A stretch of 61,934 bases of DNA from Flavobacteriales bacterium. Lineage in GTDB: Bacteria; Bacteroidota; Bacteroidia; Flavobacteriales_D; Crocinitomicaceae. Location of the stretch: assembly GCA_947380375.1 (NCBI GenBank), contig CANCQX010000003.1, positions 1-61,934 of the forward strand, read 5' to 3'. The notes under the pieces are model-generated. The model worked only from the letters and a program-made list of their open reading frames with translations. It was not told the DNA's origin and made no database searches. Each line of letters starts with the position of its first letter. Positions within the stretch are counted from its first letter, which is position 1. Positions 31,871-41,650 of the stretch are shown piece after piece. Made by a program: the position numbers and the translations under genes.

Positions 31871-32968
31871 ATGTTTAGCACAACACTTTTTGAATTAGGA
31901 CCTTATAAAGTTTGTTTATGGAACCTTATTTTTTTATCAATAATCATATTTGGAGCAAGTCTTTTAAAAAGATTCATTCACAGATTATTGAAAAGAATGT
32001 TGAGCCAAGCAAATATTCGAATGGAAGGTCAAAAGATAACATGGCTTCGACTTTTAAGTCAGGGTGTTTATGCTTTAGCTACTTATGTTGCCGTTTGGAG
32101 TTTCAATATTAACAATGAACATGTAACATTCAGTGAATTTATAAATTACAATTTTATAGAATCGAAAAAATTCACATTTAGCTTCTACCACATTTTAGTA
32201 ATTATAGCTATCTACTTCGCTTCAAGAATGTTAGTAAATGTTACAAAACTTTATATTTCAAAAAAATTCAAAGAAAATAATGAATCAGACCAAGGTTCTG
32301 AATACGTTTATCATCAAGTTGCAAAATATATTATTTACATCTTCTCATTTTTCATTTGCCTAAAAGCATTAGAAATTGAAATTGCTATCTTATTAACAGG
32401 GTCAGCTGCTCTATTAGTAGGAATTGGCCTTGGTTTACAAGATGTTTTTAAAGATATGTTCTCAGGAATTATTTTACTTTTTGAAGGAAATGTAAAAATT
32501 GGTGACATAGTTGAAATGAGCAATTCAGGAACAACTGAGCCTATAGTAGCAAAAATATTAAAAATTAGTGTCAGAACAACTCAAATCGAAACAAGAGAAG
32601 GTAATGTTTTAATAATTCCAAATAATAAATTAACACAAGAACATGTAGAAAACTGGTCACATGGTTCAGAACTTTCTCGTTTTAAAATATCAGTAACAGT
32701 TCCATATGGATCAAACTCAGAATTAGTTTGTCGTTTACTAAAACAAGCAGCGTTGAGTCATCCAAAAGTAAAAAAATCACAACCTGTAATTGTCCGCTTA
32801 GCAAATTTTGGAGAAAATGGTATGGAAATGGAATTACTTTTTTGGGCAGATCAGAGTTGGGATATTAATAATTACAAATCTGATATTCGACTCGAAATTG
32901 ATCGATTATTTAGAGAATATAAAATTGTAGTTCCTTTCCAACAAAGAGAAATTAGAATTTTAAAATAA
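31871..32968 (+). CDS. MscS-family mechanosensitive channel
   Basis: The 365-residue protein has four hydrophobic spans (about 12-32, 60-78, 100-118, 150-168). A pore-lining helix rich in Gly/Ala follows (LLTGSAALLVGIGLGLQDVFKDMFSGI, about 173-199), and then the beta domain with the segment GNVKIGDIVEM and IPNNKL. These are the pore and middle domains of MscS. Such channels open under membrane tension to release solutes on hypo-osmotic shock. It is probably co-transcribed with dnaG and ends 30 bases from the convergent pdxJ stop. Confidence 0.93.
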   Translation: MFSTTLFELGPYKVCLWNLIFLSIIIFGASLLKRFIHRLLKRMLSQANIRMEGQKITWLRLLSQGVYALATYVAVWSFNINNEHVTFSEFINYNFIESKKFTFSFYHILVIIAIYFASRMLVNVTKLYISKKFKENNESDQGSEYVYHQVAKYIIYIFSFFICLKALEIEIAILLTGSAALLVGIGLGLQDVFKDMFSGIILLFEGNVKIGDIVEMSNSGTTEPIVAKILKISVRTTQIETREGNVLIIPNNKLTQEHVENWSHGSELSRFKISVTVPYGSNSELVCRLLKQAALSHPKVKKSQPVIVRLANFGENGMEMELLFWADQSWDINNYKSDIRLEIDRLFREYKIVVPFQQREIRILK

Positions 32969-32997
32969 GATGAAAGTATCCGAATAAATATAGTAAC

Positions 32998-33711
32998 TTA
33001 AATCAATAACAACTTATACCTTTGAATCGTATTTTCTAAACCAAAATACAAAGCATCAGAAATAAGAGCGTGTCCAATAGAAACTTCAGCTAATTGAGGA
33101 ATATTGGTTTTAAAAAACTTTAAATTCTCTAAACTTAAATCATGACCTGCATTAATTCCAAGTCCCAATTCAGTAGCAAAATTTGCAGCTCGAATATATC
33201 CTTCAATCACTTTTTCAGGATCTAACGCAAAATTTTCAGCATAAGGGCCTGTATATAATTCAATTCTATCCACTCCTGTTTTAGCTGCATATTCAATATT
33301 TTCAAGATTAGTATCTATAAAAATAGAACTTCTTACCCCCATTTGACGAAATTGCTGCACTAAATCGGTTAGCAATGATTGATTTGTTTTAGTATCCCAA
33401 CCTGCATTTGAAGTTAATACATTTGGAGGATCTGGAACTAGGGTAGCTTGAGCAGGTTTTAAGTCATTAATTATACCTACATAACGAGAATCAGGAAATC
33501 CTTCAATGTTAAATTCTGTTTTAACAATTTTTGATAATTCATAAACATCTTTAGTTGTTATATGACGCTCATCTGGTCTTGGATGAACCGTAATGCCTTC
33601 ACAACCAAAACGTTCGCAATCAACAGCAACTTGAATCACATTTGGAGTTTCTCCGCCTCTTGCATTCCGAATCGTTGCTATTTTATTTATATTAACACTT
33701 AGTTTTGTCAT
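32998..33711 (-). CDS. pdxJ: Pyridoxine 5'-phosphate synthase
   Basis: The 237-residue protein begins [19 protein letters not shown] after the start Met and has the [17 protein letters not shown] active-site strand with His, plus [13 protein letters not shown]. These are typical of PdxJ, which condenses 1-deoxyxylulose-5-phosphate and 3-amino-2-oxopropyl phosphate. An upstream in-frame ATG at 33735 would add eight residues. I prefer 33711 because the family begins at this Met and the -7 element at 33733-33740 would lie inside the longer frame. Confidence 0.95.
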   Translation of the reverse strand: MTKLSVNINKIATIRNARGGETPNVIQVAVDCERFGCEGITVHPRPDERHITTKDVYELSKIVKTEFNIEGFPDSRYVGIINDLKPAQATLVPDPPNVLTSNAGWDTKTNQSLLTDLVQQFRQMGVRSSIFIDTNLENIEYAAKTGVDRIELYTGPYAENFALDPEKVIEGYIRAANFATELGLGINAGHDLSLENLKFFKTNIPQLAEVSIGHALISDALYFGLENTIQRYKLLLI

Positions 33712-33732
33712 AAAGCCTATAATTTTACGTTT

Positions 33733-33740
33733 CAAATGTA
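33733..33740 (-). promoter_or_regulatory. -7 promoter element (TACATTTG) for pdxJ
   Basis: A perfect TAnnTTTG match on the minus strand in the divergent pdxJ-CBS gap, ending 22 bases upstream of the ATG at 33711. It decides the pdxJ start. Confidence 0.65.
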
Positions 33741-33777
33741 CATACTTAGAAAGTAATTTACTAATTTGGCAACTACA

Positions 33778-34440
33778 ATGAAAGCACTAGAACTCATATC
33801 AGAAGAAATTCCTCCGTTAACGCACACTGATACAGGTGAAAAAGCGTTAAGATGGATGGATGAATTTAAAGTTTCTCACCTACCAGTTTTGAAAAATGGA
33901 AATTTTGTAGGTGTAATTTCAGAGTCAGACATTTTGGATAAACTAGATTTGGAAGATACATTGGATAAATTATTCGATCATCTACCGCGTCCTTATGTAA
34001 ATGAAAACGCACATATTTATGAGGTTTTAGCCAAAATATCTGAACATAAATTAAGTGTTTTGCCTATTTTAGATGATAATGAAAAGTACTTAGGATGTAC
34101 AAGTATTCATCATTTAATAACAAAAATAGCTAATACTGGTAGCATCAAAGAAAGTGGTGGAATAATTGTACTAGAGGTTAATAGTATTGATTATTCTATG
34201 GTTCAAATTGCTCAAATTGTTGAAAGTAATAATGCTAAAATTTTGAGTTCATATATTATGTCTCCTTCTGATTCCTCAAAATTAGAAGTGACTTTGAAAA
34301 TTAACCAAATTGAATTAGATCGTATAATTAGAACTTTTGAAAGGTATGACTATGTTATCAAAGCTTCTTTTCAAAAAAGTAGTGGTGACGAGGATGTACA
34401 ATTCAAATATGACGCATTAATGAATTACTTGAATTTGTAA
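33778..34440 (+). CDS. CBS-domain protein
   Basis: The 221-residue protein has two CBS motifs (about 10-60, [20 protein letters not shown], and about 75-120, [23 protein letters not shown]). An ACT-like or other alpha/beta C-terminal half follows (about 125-220). It has no catalytic domain, so it probably binds adenine nucleotides and regulates a partner. The frame could open at a TTG (33766), but the ATG at 33778 matches family starts. It is followed 3 bases later by nadK, suggesting co-transcription. Confidence 0.85.
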   Translation: MKALELISEEIPPLTHTDTGEKALRWMDEFKVSHLPVLKNGNFVGVISESDILDKLDLEDTLDKLFDHLPRPYVNENAHIYEVLAKISEHKLSVLPILDDNEKYLGCTSIHHLITKIANTGSIKESGGIIVLEVNSIDYSMVQIAQIVESNNAKILSSYIMSPSDSSKLEVTLKINQIELDRIIRTFERYDYVIKASFQKSSGDEDVQFKYDALMNYLNL

Positions 34441-34443
34441 ATT

Positions 34444-35322
34444 ATGAATGTTGCTATTTACGGTAAAAAAATAAATAAGCAGACAGCTTCTCATTACGTT
34501 CAGTTTCTGGCTATACTTAAAGATTTTGGTTGGAATCCGATTCTTGAAAAGGAATTGAAGGAACAATTAATTAAAAAAGTAGGAATCGCTTCTAATTATG
34601 ACGAGTTTACTTCGCGTAATGAATTTAAAAGTGGAATTGATTTAGCTTTTAGTATTGGTGGGGATGGAACCTTCATAAAAACAGTAAGTTACATTAGAGA
34701 TTCAGGTGTTCCTATACTTGGAATAAACACAGGTCGTTTAGGTTTTTTAGCTAATATTTCTACTGATCAATTGGAAGAAACAATGGAATTAGTTAGAAAT
34801 AAAGACTACGTTTTTCAAGCACGTTCACTCTTAAAAATTGAAACTGAAAGCTCTATTTTTGGAGATGAAAACATTGCTTTAAACGAAGTGACTCTTCACA
34901 AAAAAGACAATGCTTCGATGATTACTGTTCATGCCTCACTTGATGATAATTATTTAAATTCTTATTGGGCTGATGGGCTAATTGTTGGAACTCCAACAGG
35001 TTCTACAGCTTACAATTTAAGTTGTGGAGGGCCAATTGTTACACCAGGTTGTCAAATCCATCTCCTTACCCCTATCGCTCCTCACAATCTAAATGTAAGA
35101 CCAATGGTTGTTCCAGATCATATGCCTATTAAATTAAGTGTTGAAGGAAGAGAAAGAACTTATTTAATAAGTATTGATGGTAATTCTAAAAGCATTTCTC
35201 AAGGTGAGGAAGTAGTTGTAAAGAAGGCTGATTTTATGATTAACGTAATCAAATTTAAAGACAATAATTTCTTGGACACAATTAGGAATAAAATGCTATG
35301 GGGATTAGACAAGAGGAATTGA
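34444..35322 (+). CDS. nadK: NAD kinase
   Basis: The 292-residue protein has the GGDGTFIKT motif (about 78-86) with the catalytic aspartate. It also has GINTGRLGFLA, NEVTLHK, the TPTGSTAYNLSCGGPIV segment and the C-terminal APHNLNVRPMVV. It phosphorylates NAD to NADP in the cytosol. It follows the CBS gene by three bases. Confidence 0.96.
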   Translation: MNVAIYGKKINKQTASHYVQFLAILKDFGWNPILEKELKEQLIKKVGIASNYDEFTSRNEFKSGIDLAFSIGGDGTFIKTVSYIRDSGVPILGINTGRLGFLANISTDQLEETMELVRNKDYVFQARSLLKIETESSIFGDENIALNEVTLHKKDNASMITVHASLDDNYLNSYWADGLIVGTPTGSTAYNLSCGGPIVTPGCQIHLLTPIAPHNLNVRPMVVPDHMPIKLSVEGRERTYLISIDGNSKSISQGEEVVVKKADFMINVIKFKDNNFLDTIRNKMLWGLDKRN

Positions 35323-35510
35323 TAATCTGCTTTAACATCAGTGAATTCTTCTAAAAAATGAGAAATACTAATCAGAAAAACTATAACATATTAAAAAGGG
35401 CATTATGTTTGATATAAAATCAACTGAATATTTTAAGGACAAGAAATAATTGAATCAATACAATTAAAATAAATTTTTCTATTTTTACTAAATAAATTAA
35501 AAAAAACAAT

Positions 35511-37025
35511 ATGAAAAAACAATATTTCAAAGCAATTACTTTTGCATTCGCATTATTCAGCTTTTGTTTTAAGGTAAATGCTCAAGATACAAAACAATCC
35601 TATCCCGACGGTATATATGTTCAATTTAATACAAACAAAGGTGTAATCGTTTGTCAATTAGAATATGAAAAAACACCTATGACAGTTGCAAATTTCGTTG
35701 GTCTAGCAGAAGGTAAATTTACAGCTTTAGGCAATATTTACGATAAACCTTTCTATAATGGTCTGAAATTTCATAGAGTAATCAAAGATTTCATGATTCA
35801 AGGTGGTGATCCTGATGGTTCGGGATCTGGAGGTCCAAAACATAAATTTTACGATGAAATTGTTCCTGAACTTAAACATTACAGAGCAGGGATTTTATCT
35901 ATGGCAAATTCTGGTCCTGCAACGAATGGAAGTCAATTCTTTATTACTCACAAAGAAACTGCTCATTTAGATGGAAAACATACTGTATTCGGACATGTAA
36001 TTATAGGTCAAGATATAGTGAATCTGATTGAACAAAATGACACAATGAAAACTGTTACCATATTAAGATTTGGAAAAACAGCAAAGGAATGGGATGCTAC
36101 TAAGGTATTTGCAGACAAATACAACAAAATTAAAGCTACAGAAGACGCAAAAAATGCAGAATTTGAAAAAATAGGTTCAATGACAGAAGATGAATACAAA
36201 AAATTTATGTATTCTGAAATACTAAAAAAATATCCAACAGCTCAACAAAGTAATAGTGGATTGGTATATTTAATTGAGAATCCTGGATCAGTTGATAAAA
36301 TTGCGGCTGGAAATAATGTCTCTCTTCATTATAGAGGTACGTTTAGAGCAGATGATAAACAATTTGATGCTTCCTATGACAGGGGACAACCTATGGATTT
36401 TATCTATAAAACAAATCAAATGATTCCTGGTTTTGAAGAAGGAATTGGAATGTTAGGAAATGGTGGGAAAGCAAAATTAGTAATTCCTTATTACCAAGCT
36501 TATGGTAAACAAGGTCGTCCAGGAGCAATACCACCCTACTCCGATTTAGTTTTTGATATTGAAGTAGTGAATGTTTCAATTGTAAAAGATTATAAAGATG
36601 ATGGATTAGTCTTTTTAGCTGAAAATAAAAAAAACAAAGACGTAATGGTTACTCCAAGTGGTCTACAATATATTGTTATGAAAAAAGGATCGGGTAAAAA
36701 ACCTAATTCAACTTCAAAAGTTACTGTTCATTATCACGGAACAACACCTGATGGAACAGTTTTCGATAGCTCTGTTGATAGAGGTGAAACAATTTCATTT
36801 GGATTAAATCAAGTAATAAAAGGTTGGACTGAAGGTTTACAATTAATGGAAACAGGAGCTAAATATAAATTCTTTATTCCTGAAGAATTAGCATACGGAG
36901 CAAATCCTCCACAAGGTGGCCAAGGACCAATTAAAGCAAATATGCCTTTGATTTTTGAAGTTGAATTATTTAGTTTTGAAGATACCAATGCAGTTAAACC
37001 AAATACAGAAAAAGATAAAAAATAA
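35511..37025 (+). CDS. Three-domain peptidyl-prolyl isomerase: cyclophilin plus two FKBP domains
   Basis: The 504-residue protein starts with a signal peptide ending near KVNAQ. It has a complete cyclophilin domain (about 30-185, [30 protein letters not shown]). Two FKBP domains follow (about 265-365 and 380-490), the second with [27 protein letters not shown] and PEELAYG, and the first more diverged. A helical linker (about 190-250) joins the classes. It presumably folds exported proteins in the periplasm or at the surface. It is a single-gene unit with a terminator after it. The unusual mix of two unrelated isomerase folds in one chain is noteworthy. Confidence 0.93.
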   Translation: MKKQYFKAITFAFALFSFCFKVNAQDTKQSYPDGIYVQFNTNKGVIVCQLEYEKTPMTVANFVGLAEGKFTALGNIYDKPFYNGLKFHRVIKDFMIQGGDPDGSGSGGPKHKFYDEIVPELKHYRAGILSMANSGPATNGSQFFITHKETAHLDGKHTVFGHVIIGQDIVNLIEQNDTMKTVTILRFGKTAKEWDATKVFADKYNKIKATEDAKNAEFEKIGSMTEDEYKKFMYSEILKKYPTAQQSNSGLVYLIENPGSVDKIAAGNNVSLHYRGTFRADDKQFDASYDRGQPMDFIYKTNQMIPGFEEGIGMLGNGGKAKLVIPYYQAYGKQGRPGAIPPYSDLVFDIEVVNVSIVKDYKDDGLVFLAENKKNKDVMVTPSGLQYIVMKKGSGKKPNSTSKVTVHYHGTTPDGTVFDSSVDRGETISFGLNQVIKGWTEGLQLMETGAKYKFFIPEELAYGANPPQGGQGPIKANMPLIFEVELFSFEDTNAVKPNTEKDKK

Positions 37026-37047
37026 ATTATCAATCAATAATATATAG

Positions 37048-37070
37048 GCGGGGAGAAAAATACTTCCCGC
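37048..37070 (+). terminator. Intrinsic terminator of the isomerase gene
   Basis: An 8-bp stem GCGGGGAG with CTTCCCGC (one G-U pair) and a 7-base loop, followed by T6 on the plus strand, 22 bases after the stop. Confidence 0.9.
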
Positions 37071-37109
37071 TTTTTTATTTTACAAAACTTAAAAACCAAA
37101 TAGAAACCC

Positions 37110-37117
37110 TACTTTTG
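37110..37117 (+). promoter_or_regulatory. -7 promoter element (TACTTTTG) for tyrS
   Basis: A perfect TAnnTTTG match 20 bases upstream of the tyrS ATG. No T-box or other riboswitch-like fold is seen in the short leader. Confidence 0.6.
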
Positions 37118-37137
37118 TAGCACAAAAAAACATAAAA

Positions 37138-38418
37138 ATGCCAACAGATTTTATCAAAGAACTTCAATGGAGGGGGATGATTCAGGATATTATGCCTGGA
37201 ACAGAAGAACAATTAGCCAAAGAAATGACGACAGGTTATGTTGGCTTTGATCCTACTTCAGATTCATTACATGTTGGGAATTTACTTCCAATTATGTTAT
37301 TAAAACATTTACAATTAGCTGGTCACAGACCAATTGCTTTAGTTGGAGGTGCAACAGGTATGGTTGGTGATCCTTCCGGGAAATCGGCTGAAAGAAATCT
37401 GTTGGATGAAGAAACCTTAAACAAGAACATTGAAGGAGTTGGTGCACAATTAAAACATTTTCTAGATTTTGAAAATGGAGAAAATGCTGCTGTTCTAGTC
37501 AATAATTTTGATTGGATGAAAAACATGTCTTTCATCGAATTTATTCGGGATGTTGGAAAACATATCACCATCAATTATATGACAGCTAAGGATTCAGTTA
37601 AAAAACGTATCGACACAGGTTTATCGTTTACTGAATTTTCCTACCAGTTGTTACAAGGAAACGATTTCGTTCATTTATATAATAACTACAATTGTAAATT
37701 ACAATTTGGTGGGTCAGACCAATGGGGGAATATTACTACTGGAACCGAATTAATTAGAAGAAAAACGGGTGGCGAAGCATTCGCTTTTACTTGTCCTTTA
37801 CTAACAAAATCAGATGGTGGAAAATTCGGAAAAACTGAATCTGGTACAGTTTGGTTAGATCCAGAAAAAACTTCTCCGTATGCATTTTATCAATTTTGGT
37901 TAAATGCAAGTGATGAAGATGCTAAAAAATTAGTTCGCTTTTATACTTTATTATCAAAAGAAGAGATTGAAAAATTAGAGGCAGAACACAACGAAGCTCC
38001 ACATTTAAGAATACTTCAAAAATCTATTGCAGAAGAGGTTACAACAAGAGTTCATGGTGAAGAAGCACTTAAAACAGCTATTATAGCATCTAATATTCTA
38101 TTTGGTAAATCTACTTCTGAAGACTTGAGATTACTTTCAGAAAAAGATTTTTTAGCTGTTTTTGAAGGTGTTCCACAAGCAACTGTTTCAAAGGAAGATA
38201 TTTCTACAGGACTTTCAATTATAGATGCTCTAGCTGGTAAAACAAATTTCTTAAAGTCAAACGGTGAAGCTAGAAGGGAATTAACTTCAAATGCTATTTC
38301 TGTAAATAAAGAAAAAGTAAATGAAGAATTTACATTATCAATTTCCGATTTGATTAATGATAAATATGTATTAATTGGAAAAGGAAAAAAAACGAACTAT
38401 ATATTAATTGCCGAATAA
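37138..38418 (+). CDS. tyrS: Tyrosyl-tRNA synthetase
   Basis: The 426-residue class I synthetase has the HIGH-like HVGN (in SLHVGNLLP), the tyrosine pocket segment with QLLQGNDF and GGSDQWGN, and the KMSKS-like KFGKT. A C-terminal S4-type domain follows (LKSNGEARRELTSNAISVNKEKV). The length and motifs are those of the E. coli-like TyrRS group. It is a single-gene unit with its own promoter and a terminator. Confidence 0.96.
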   Translation: MPTDFIKELQWRGMIQDIMPGTEEQLAKEMTTGYVGFDPTSDSLHVGNLLPIMLLKHLQLAGHRPIALVGGATGMVGDPSGKSAERNLLDEETLNKNIEGVGAQLKHFLDFENGENAAVLVNNFDWMKNMSFIEFIRDVGKHITINYMTAKDSVKKRIDTGLSFTEFSYQLLQGNDFVHLYNNYNCKLQFGGSDQWGNITTGTELIRRKTGGEAFAFTCPLLTKSDGGKFGKTESGTVWLDPEKTSPYAFYQFWLNASDEDAKKLVRFYTLLSKEEIEKLEAEHNEAPHLRILQKSIAEEVTTRVHGEEALKTAIIASNILFGKSTSEDLRLLSEKDFLAVFEGVPQATVSKEDISTGLSIIDALAGKTNFLKSNGEARRELTSNAISVNKEKVNEEFTLSISDLINDKYVLIGKGKKTNYILIAE

Positions 38419-38436
38419 TCAAGCTAGTAAACTAAT

Positions 38437-38472
38437 AAAAAAGCTCCGCTAGATTATCTAACGGAGCTTTTT
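38437..38472. terminator. Bidirectional intrinsic terminator between tyrS and phnA-like gene
   Basis: AAAAAAGCTCCG pairs with CGGAGCTTTTT; an inner TAGAT/ATCTA extension continues across one mismatch. A and T tracts flank both sides, serving the convergent genes ending at 38418 and 38494. Confidence 0.9.
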
Positions 38473-38493
38473 GTTTTTTAGAAATCTAGTTTA

Positions 38494-39075
38494 TTATGTT
38501 TTCTTCACATACTGAGTAATAATAACAATTGTCTGTCCTTCAACCTTTCCTTCTATATGTTCAGGATTATCGTGAACTAATTTAATATTTCTAACAGCAG
38601 CTCCTCTTTTAGCTGTAAAACCTCCACCTTTTACATTTAAATCTTTTATTAAAACTACAGAATCTCCATGTTCTAAACGTACACCGTTACAATCTTTATG
38701 AAAATCTTCAACTTCCTTATCTTCTCCTTCACCTGTAGCTTTTGCCCAATTTAAAGTATCTTCCTCTAAATAAAGCATATCTAATAAATCTTGAGGCCAA
38801 CCTTCAGGTTTTAATCTTTGCAACATTCTCCATGCCATTACTTGAACAGAAGGTGTTTCGCTCCACATACTATCATTTAAACATCTCCAATGATTTGCAA
38901 CTATAGTTTCAGGATTTTCAATTTGACCTTTACAGTTTCCACAAACTTGAATAAAATCATCAACTCGGCCATTATTTTGTATTGGTGTCACTTCAAAACT
39001 TGTTAATTCATGTTCAGCTCCACATAATTCACACTTTGAACCACTTCGAACTAATAAATCTTTCTCAATACTCAT
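38494..39075 (-). CDS. PhnA-domain protein (YjdM-like)
   Basis: The 193-residue protein has an N-terminal zinc-finger region with Cys-x2-Cys pairs (CELCGAE and CGNCKG) and a C-terminal PhnA domain (DCNGVRLEHGDSVVLIKDL ... GKVEGQTIVIITQYVKK). The middle (about 55-120) is a family extension. Despite the old name, this family has no shown role in phosphonate breakdown, and no phn genes are nearby. It lies convergent to tyrS. Confidence 0.85.
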   Translation of the reverse strand: MSIEKDLLVRSGSKCELCGAEHELTSFEVTPIQNNGRVDDFIQVCGNCKGQIENPETIVANHWRCLNDSMWSETPSVQVMAWRMLQRLKPEGWPQDLLDMLYLEEDTLNWAKATGEGEDKEVEDFHKDCNGVRLEHGDSVVLIKDLNVKGGGFTAKRGAAVRNIKLVHDNPEHIEGKVEGQTIVIITQYVKKT

Positions 39076-39206
39076 TTATAATAATTTTAAAGTAAATACA
39101 TAAACCGATGACCGATTTCTATACAAAGTTAGAAAAAGAAATGAATTTATAGAATAGTGAAATCTATATAGAATGAGTTGAAATAAGTGATTAGAATATT
39201 TCTTAA

Positions 39207-39941
39207 TTAATAAGTAACTTCCCATAAAAACAAACCATGAGCAGGAACTGAAATTGCTGCTGCCCCTCTATCTTTTTCTTCTAATATATCTAGTAAATTT
39301 TCGGATGATATTTTACCTTGACCGACCTCTAAAAGGGTTCCAACGGTAGCTCTAACCATATTTCTTAAAAAACGATCAGCAGTAATTTCAAAATAAAAAT
39401 TTGATGAATCTACTTCTTCCCAAATCGCCTTATACACTGTGCAAATATTTGTTTTAGTATCAGTATTTACCTTGGAAAATGACGTAAAATCTTGAGTTCC
39501 TAATAATAAAAGGCATGCTTCATTCATCACCTCTAAATCCAATTTTTGTTGATAATTCCAACTTAAGCCTTGCTTAAAAGGATCCTTTTTTGAATTTATA
39601 AAATAACGATATGTTCTTGAAGTAGCATTAAATCTAGCATGAAAATCAGACGACACTTCTTTAACCGAATGAATCACAATACTATCAGGAAGAATTCTAT
39701 TTAATTTAAAAATGAGTTGATTTAAATCTAGTACTTTTTCTAAATCTACATGCAAAACATAATGATTTGCATGAACACCAGAGTCTGTTCTACCACAACC
39801 AACAACTAAAATGGGTGTATTGGAATTTAATTTAGTAAAAGCATTTTCAATTTCTTCTTGTACAGAATGCTGTTTTGGTTGACGTTGCCATCCAAAAAAT
39901 GTAGACCCATTATAAGAAAGCTCTATAAAATAGCGTTGCAT
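39207..39941 (-). CDS. truA: tRNA pseudouridine(38-40) synthase
   Basis: The 244-residue protein has the catalytic motif GCGRTDSGVHA with the nucleophile Asp53, the start FIELSYNGSTFFGWQRQP, FNATSRTYRY and DRFLRNMVRATVG near the C-terminus. TruA modifies positions 38-40 of tRNA anticodon loops. The ATG lies directly next to the stop of the upstream TPR/PD40 gene with no gap, so the two are probably co-translated. Confidence 0.96.
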   Translation of the reverse strand: MQRYFIELSYNGSTFFGWQRQPKQHSVQEEIENAFTKLNSNTPILVVGCGRTDSGVHANHYVLHVDLEKVLDLNQLIFKLNRILPDSIVIHSVKEVSSDFHARFNATSRTYRYFINSKKDPFKQGLSWNYQQKLDLEVMNEACLLLLGTQDFTSFSKVNTDTKTNICTVYKAIWEEVDSSNFYFEITADRFLRNMVRATVGTLLEVGQGKISSENLLDILEEKDRGAAAISVPAHGLFLWEVTY

Positions 39942-41327
39942 TTATTTCACAACAGGATATTCAAAACCTGTCATATCAATCTCATACATGTCAATGCTAG
40001 ATTTTTGACCTACCAATTCAAATCCTGAAAGAACTGCTTTTTGCAATTCGGGATAATATTTAAAATGTGTATCATTGTTAACTGAATTAATTCTTATACC
40101 AAGATTAATAGGTTTAGACCATTTATCTCCTAAATTTTCTGAAACAAAAACATCTAAACCTCCCATTCCTAAATGACCATCAGAACTGAAAAATAAATAT
40201 CTACCATCAGGAGTAATATAAGGCGTTGTTTCAGTTCCTGTTGAATTAATTGTATCACTTAAAGGCACTGCATCTATCCAAACCTTATCTACTTTTTTAG
40301 AAACATAAATATCTGTCGATTTTTTTTGACCTTTTCTATCTGAAACAAAATAAAGAGTATTTCCATCACTAGTCATTGTAGGGGAACCTTCAAAAAAACT
40401 AGTATTAATAGTTTTATTTTTTATTCTTTTTGGAGTTGACCATTTACCTTTATTAGAAAAAGATAATTCAAAAATGTCAGAACTGTTAGTCGCCTTATCA
40501 GAAATTAATAAAGATGTATTTATGGTCATTAATGCTGTCAAACCATCTGAAGAAAGATGTGAAAATGAATCAAACCCATCTGAATTTACTCTATCTATTC
40601 CATTAGTAATGCTATCCCACATTTGAGTTTCTTCGTTCCAAATAGCTCTGTAAGTATCTTCAAAATATTCTTGATCATCAGGATTTGCTTTTCCTCCCTT
40701 TGTATCACTTCGTCTTGAAGTAAAATACATTGTTTTGCCATCTGAACTTAAAAGTTGTGAATATTCATTATAACCAGTATTAATTTCACCTTTTAATCTT
40801 AAACGAGCAGGTTTTTCGCCACTAGCTTTGAGTGATTGAGCATATTTACATTGCTCAATTTTCCAATTAATACCCAAATCCTTAGCTCTAGAAGGTGAAA
40901 TTTTGGTTAAAACATCTTCATAATTAATTATCGCTGAGTCCAATTTCCCTAATTGATGGTATGATTTCCCTAACAATTCAAAAACTTCCTCTTCAATTCG
41001 AGGAGAATTAATTTTTAATGCATCATTAGCATACTTCAGGGCAAATCCATAATTAGACATTGAGTAATGACAAACGCCAATCCAATAAATCGGCCTCCAA
41101 TTATTAGGGTCTTTTTGAACAACTGATCTAAATTGATTCAAAGCATCTCGAACTTTTCCTTCTGAAAATAATCTTTTCCCCTCTTCTAACATAACAATAG
41201 CAGCAGATTTATCTACTATTGAAGATGATGAATCTGGAGGGGTTATATTATTATTTACATGTCCATTTCCAAAAGAAGTAGAGAAGAAAAATAATGAGAA
41301 AACTAAAAAAATAAAGCGTAAATTCAT
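39942..41327 (-). CDS. Secreted TPR plus PD40 beta-propeller protein
   Basis: The 461-residue protein has a signal peptide (about 1-20) and TPR repeats (about 45-150, RPIYWIGVCHYSMSNYGFALKYANDALKI). A WD40-like PD40 propeller follows (about 175-460, SSDGKTMYFTSRRSD, SDGNTLYFVSDRKG, TPDGRYLFFSSDG). The arrangement resembles the N-terminal part of PorE-like envelope proteins, but the C-terminal OmpA domain is missing. It may sit in the periplasm or at the outer membrane, possibly with the T9SS. It precedes truA with no gap; the functional link is not obvious. Confidence 0.8.
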   Translation of the reverse strand: MNLRFIFLVFSLFFFSTSFGNGHVNNNITPPDSSSSIVDKSAAIVMLEEGKRLFSEGKVRDALNQFRSVVQKDPNNWRPIYWIGVCHYSMSNYGFALKYANDALKINSPRIEEEVFELLGKSYHQLGKLDSAIINYEDVLTKISPSRAKDLGINWKIEQCKYAQSLKASGEKPARLRLKGEINTGYNEYSQLLSSDGKTMYFTSRRSDTKGGKANPDDQEYFEDTYRAIWNEETQMWDSITNGIDRVNSDGFDSFSHLSSDGLTALMTINTSLLISDKATNSSDIFELSFSNKGKWSTPKRIKNKTINTSFFEGSPTMTSDGNTLYFVSDRKGQKKSTDIYVSKKVDKVWIDAVPLSDTINSTGTETTPYITPDGRYLFFSSDGHLGMGGLDVFVSENLGDKWSKPINLGIRINSVNNDTHFKYYPELQKAVLSGFELVGQKSSIDMYEIDMTGFEYPVVK

Positions 41328-41582
41328 TTGAAATATTTTATATATAAAATTGACTTTCGAAATTAATACAAAGAAATGGTATAACGTATTATATAAATCA
41401 TAAATTATCTAGAATTTACTAACATCAGAGTAAGGAAATCTAACAATTAATAATAAAATAATAGTAAAAACCGATTTCGAAATCAATACTTTTAAAATTA
41501 ATTGGACAACCCTAATTTAAATTAAGACTTTAAAAAAGCCATTGTTATTAATAAATCTAGAACACTATTCATTATGAATCGT

Positions 41583-41590
41583 TATCTTTG
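41583..41590 (+). promoter_or_regulatory. -7 promoter element (TATCTTTG) for purB
   Basis: A perfect TAnnTTTG match in the 323-bp gap 41328-41650, 60 bases upstream of the purB ATG, implying a leader of about 55 nucleotides. The rest of the gap is A/T-rich with no other gene, and no purine riboswitch fold is apparent. Confidence 0.65.
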
Positions 41591-41650
41591 ATGTTCAATT
41601 TTTAAAGATCAATAAGTAACGAATTTATATTTTAAATAAAAACATAAATA

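Noticed and set aside
33712-33735. Longer pdxJ start at 33735
   Set aside because: The promoter element at 33733-33740 would lie in this part of the frame, and family members begin at the later methionine.
38494-39075. Phosphonate metabolism gene
   Set aside because: The PhnA name is historical. No other phn gene is present, so I did not connect it with the phosphate-like locus.
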